In this document: positions 63,639 to 64,000 of the stretch, in pieces
How positions within the stretch are numbered: the first letter of the stretch is position 1
Layout: every line of letters begins with the position of its first letter
DNA from: Haloarcula limicola
Lineage (GTDB): Archaea > Halobacteriota > Halobacteria > Halobacteriales > Haloarculaceae
DNA length: 64,000 bases
NCBI RefSeq assembly: GCF_010119205.1
Contig: NZ_WRXM01000002.1
Location: 364,982-428,981 of the forward strand
Direction: 5' to 3'
Notes under the pieces: generated by a model
The model's input: only the letters and a program-made list of their open reading frames with translations
Database searches by the model: none
What the model was told of the DNA's origin: nothing
Position numbers and translations under genes: made by a program

Positions 63639-64000
63639 ATGACCGCCCTATCACGGCTCCGCTCACTCTCGCCGGGGCTCGTCGTCCTTCTCGGAATCGC
63701 TGTGTGTAGCCGTCTGTTGGGTGATTCCGTCCCGGCACTCAGTCCGCTCATCGTGGCAATCGGTCTCGGAGCGGTCGCCGCTAACACGGTGGGTGTCCCC
63801 GAGTGGGCTCAGCCCGGTCTGAACACACACAGCCTCTTCCTCGAGACGGGAATCGTCCTGCTGGGGGTTCGTCTCACGCTGGGTGAACTCGTCCAAACCG
63901 GTCCACTCGTCCTCGGGCTCGCTACGAGTGTGGTCGTGTTCGGCGTCTTCTACATGGAGTTCGTCATCGGACGGCTCTTCGCAATCGGGCAGCGGACGAC
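63639..64000 (+). CDS. YeiH-type putative sulfate exporter family protein, N-terminal part
   Basis: ATG at 63639; the gene runs off the right edge after about 120 residues with no stop. Helices 'SPGLVVLLGIAVCSRLLG', 'PLIVAIGLGAVAANTVGVPEW' and 'FLETGIVLLGVRLTLGELV' match the UPF0324/YeiH family, whose members are predicted anion (sulfate or sulfonate) exporters with about ten helices. The preceding 50-aa membrane peptide is 2 bases away. Only the N-terminus is visible. Confidence 0.85.
   Translation, partial: MTALSRLRSLSPGLVVLLGIAVCSRLLGDSVPALSPLIVAIGLGAVAANTVGVPEWAQPGLNTHSLFLETGIVLLGVRLTLGELVQTGPLVLGLATSVVVFGVFYMEFVIGRLFAIGQRT

Overview
The window is a visibly GC-rich chromosomal segment of a halophilic archaeon (class Halobacteria). 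Predicted proteins are strongly acidic. Many genes look leaderless, with a TTTA/TATA-like box about 25-30 bases before the start codon. Tat signals dominate export. The content is diagnostic: a SAMP1-type ubiquitin-like protein, HMG-CoA reductase, GatD, halocyanin, HalOD1, bacterio-opsin-activator-like regulators, DUF63, RNA 2'-phosphotransferase and HerA/NurA. A relative of Haloarculaceae is plausible but not proven.

Layout. 0-3.3 kb: peroxiredoxin end, a 53-aa zinc protein, a two-gene D-glutamate catabolism operon (DUF1611 DgcN-like and DgcA-like epimerase) and a BI-1-like membrane protein. 3.3-3.9 kb: a nested-palindrome element with terminal inverted repeats. 3.9-13.7 kb: HerA-like ATPase, EEP hydrolase, NurA, Na+/Ca2+ exchanger, phosphoglycerate mutase, PH-like protein and KptA. 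13.8-17.3 kb: nadA-nadB-nadC operon. 17.5-29.2 kb: PhoD phosphatase, a second copy of the repeat element, HMG-CoA reductase, BrkB-like protein, cupin, two paralogous lipoproteins, isocitrate dehydrogenase, isoaspartyl peptidase and methionine aminopeptidase. 29.5-39 kb: HIT protein, CDF exporter, PEBP lipoprotein, tRNA methylthiotransferase, a 1116-aa PAS/GAF/HTH regulator, HalOD1 with small partners, DeoC and DUF63.

39-46 kb: uridine phosphorylase, HPP/USP protein, a two-domain K+ channel, two coupled TrkA_C membrane proteins and SAMP1. 46-53 kb: acetyltransferase, GatD, a winged-helix regulator, a secreted protein with 13-residue sequon repeats, DUF1405, and a Vms1-like release factor. 53-58.1 kb: a copper denitrification locus (NirK, an overlapping CGCGGHV-motif protein that may be a RiPP precursor, and a divergent two-domain halocyanin), then a Tat-exported hydrolase and an FAD monooxygenase. 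58.2-64 kb looks more accessory: acetyltransferase, FMN reductase, a decayed histidine kinase with an amber stop, an AT-rich gap, a divergent IclR/SDR pair rich in inverted repeats, a 50-aa membrane peptide and the start of a YeiH-type transporter.

The strongest unexplained signals are the two reshuffled TIR elements (3459-3833 and 19237-19552) with a third hairpin array at 23292-23400, the nirK-coupled CGCGGHV protein with a 20-bp-period promoter repeat, the palindromic promoter of the PAS/GAF regulator, and the repeat-rich glycoprotein. All family names come from reading the translations; no database search was run.
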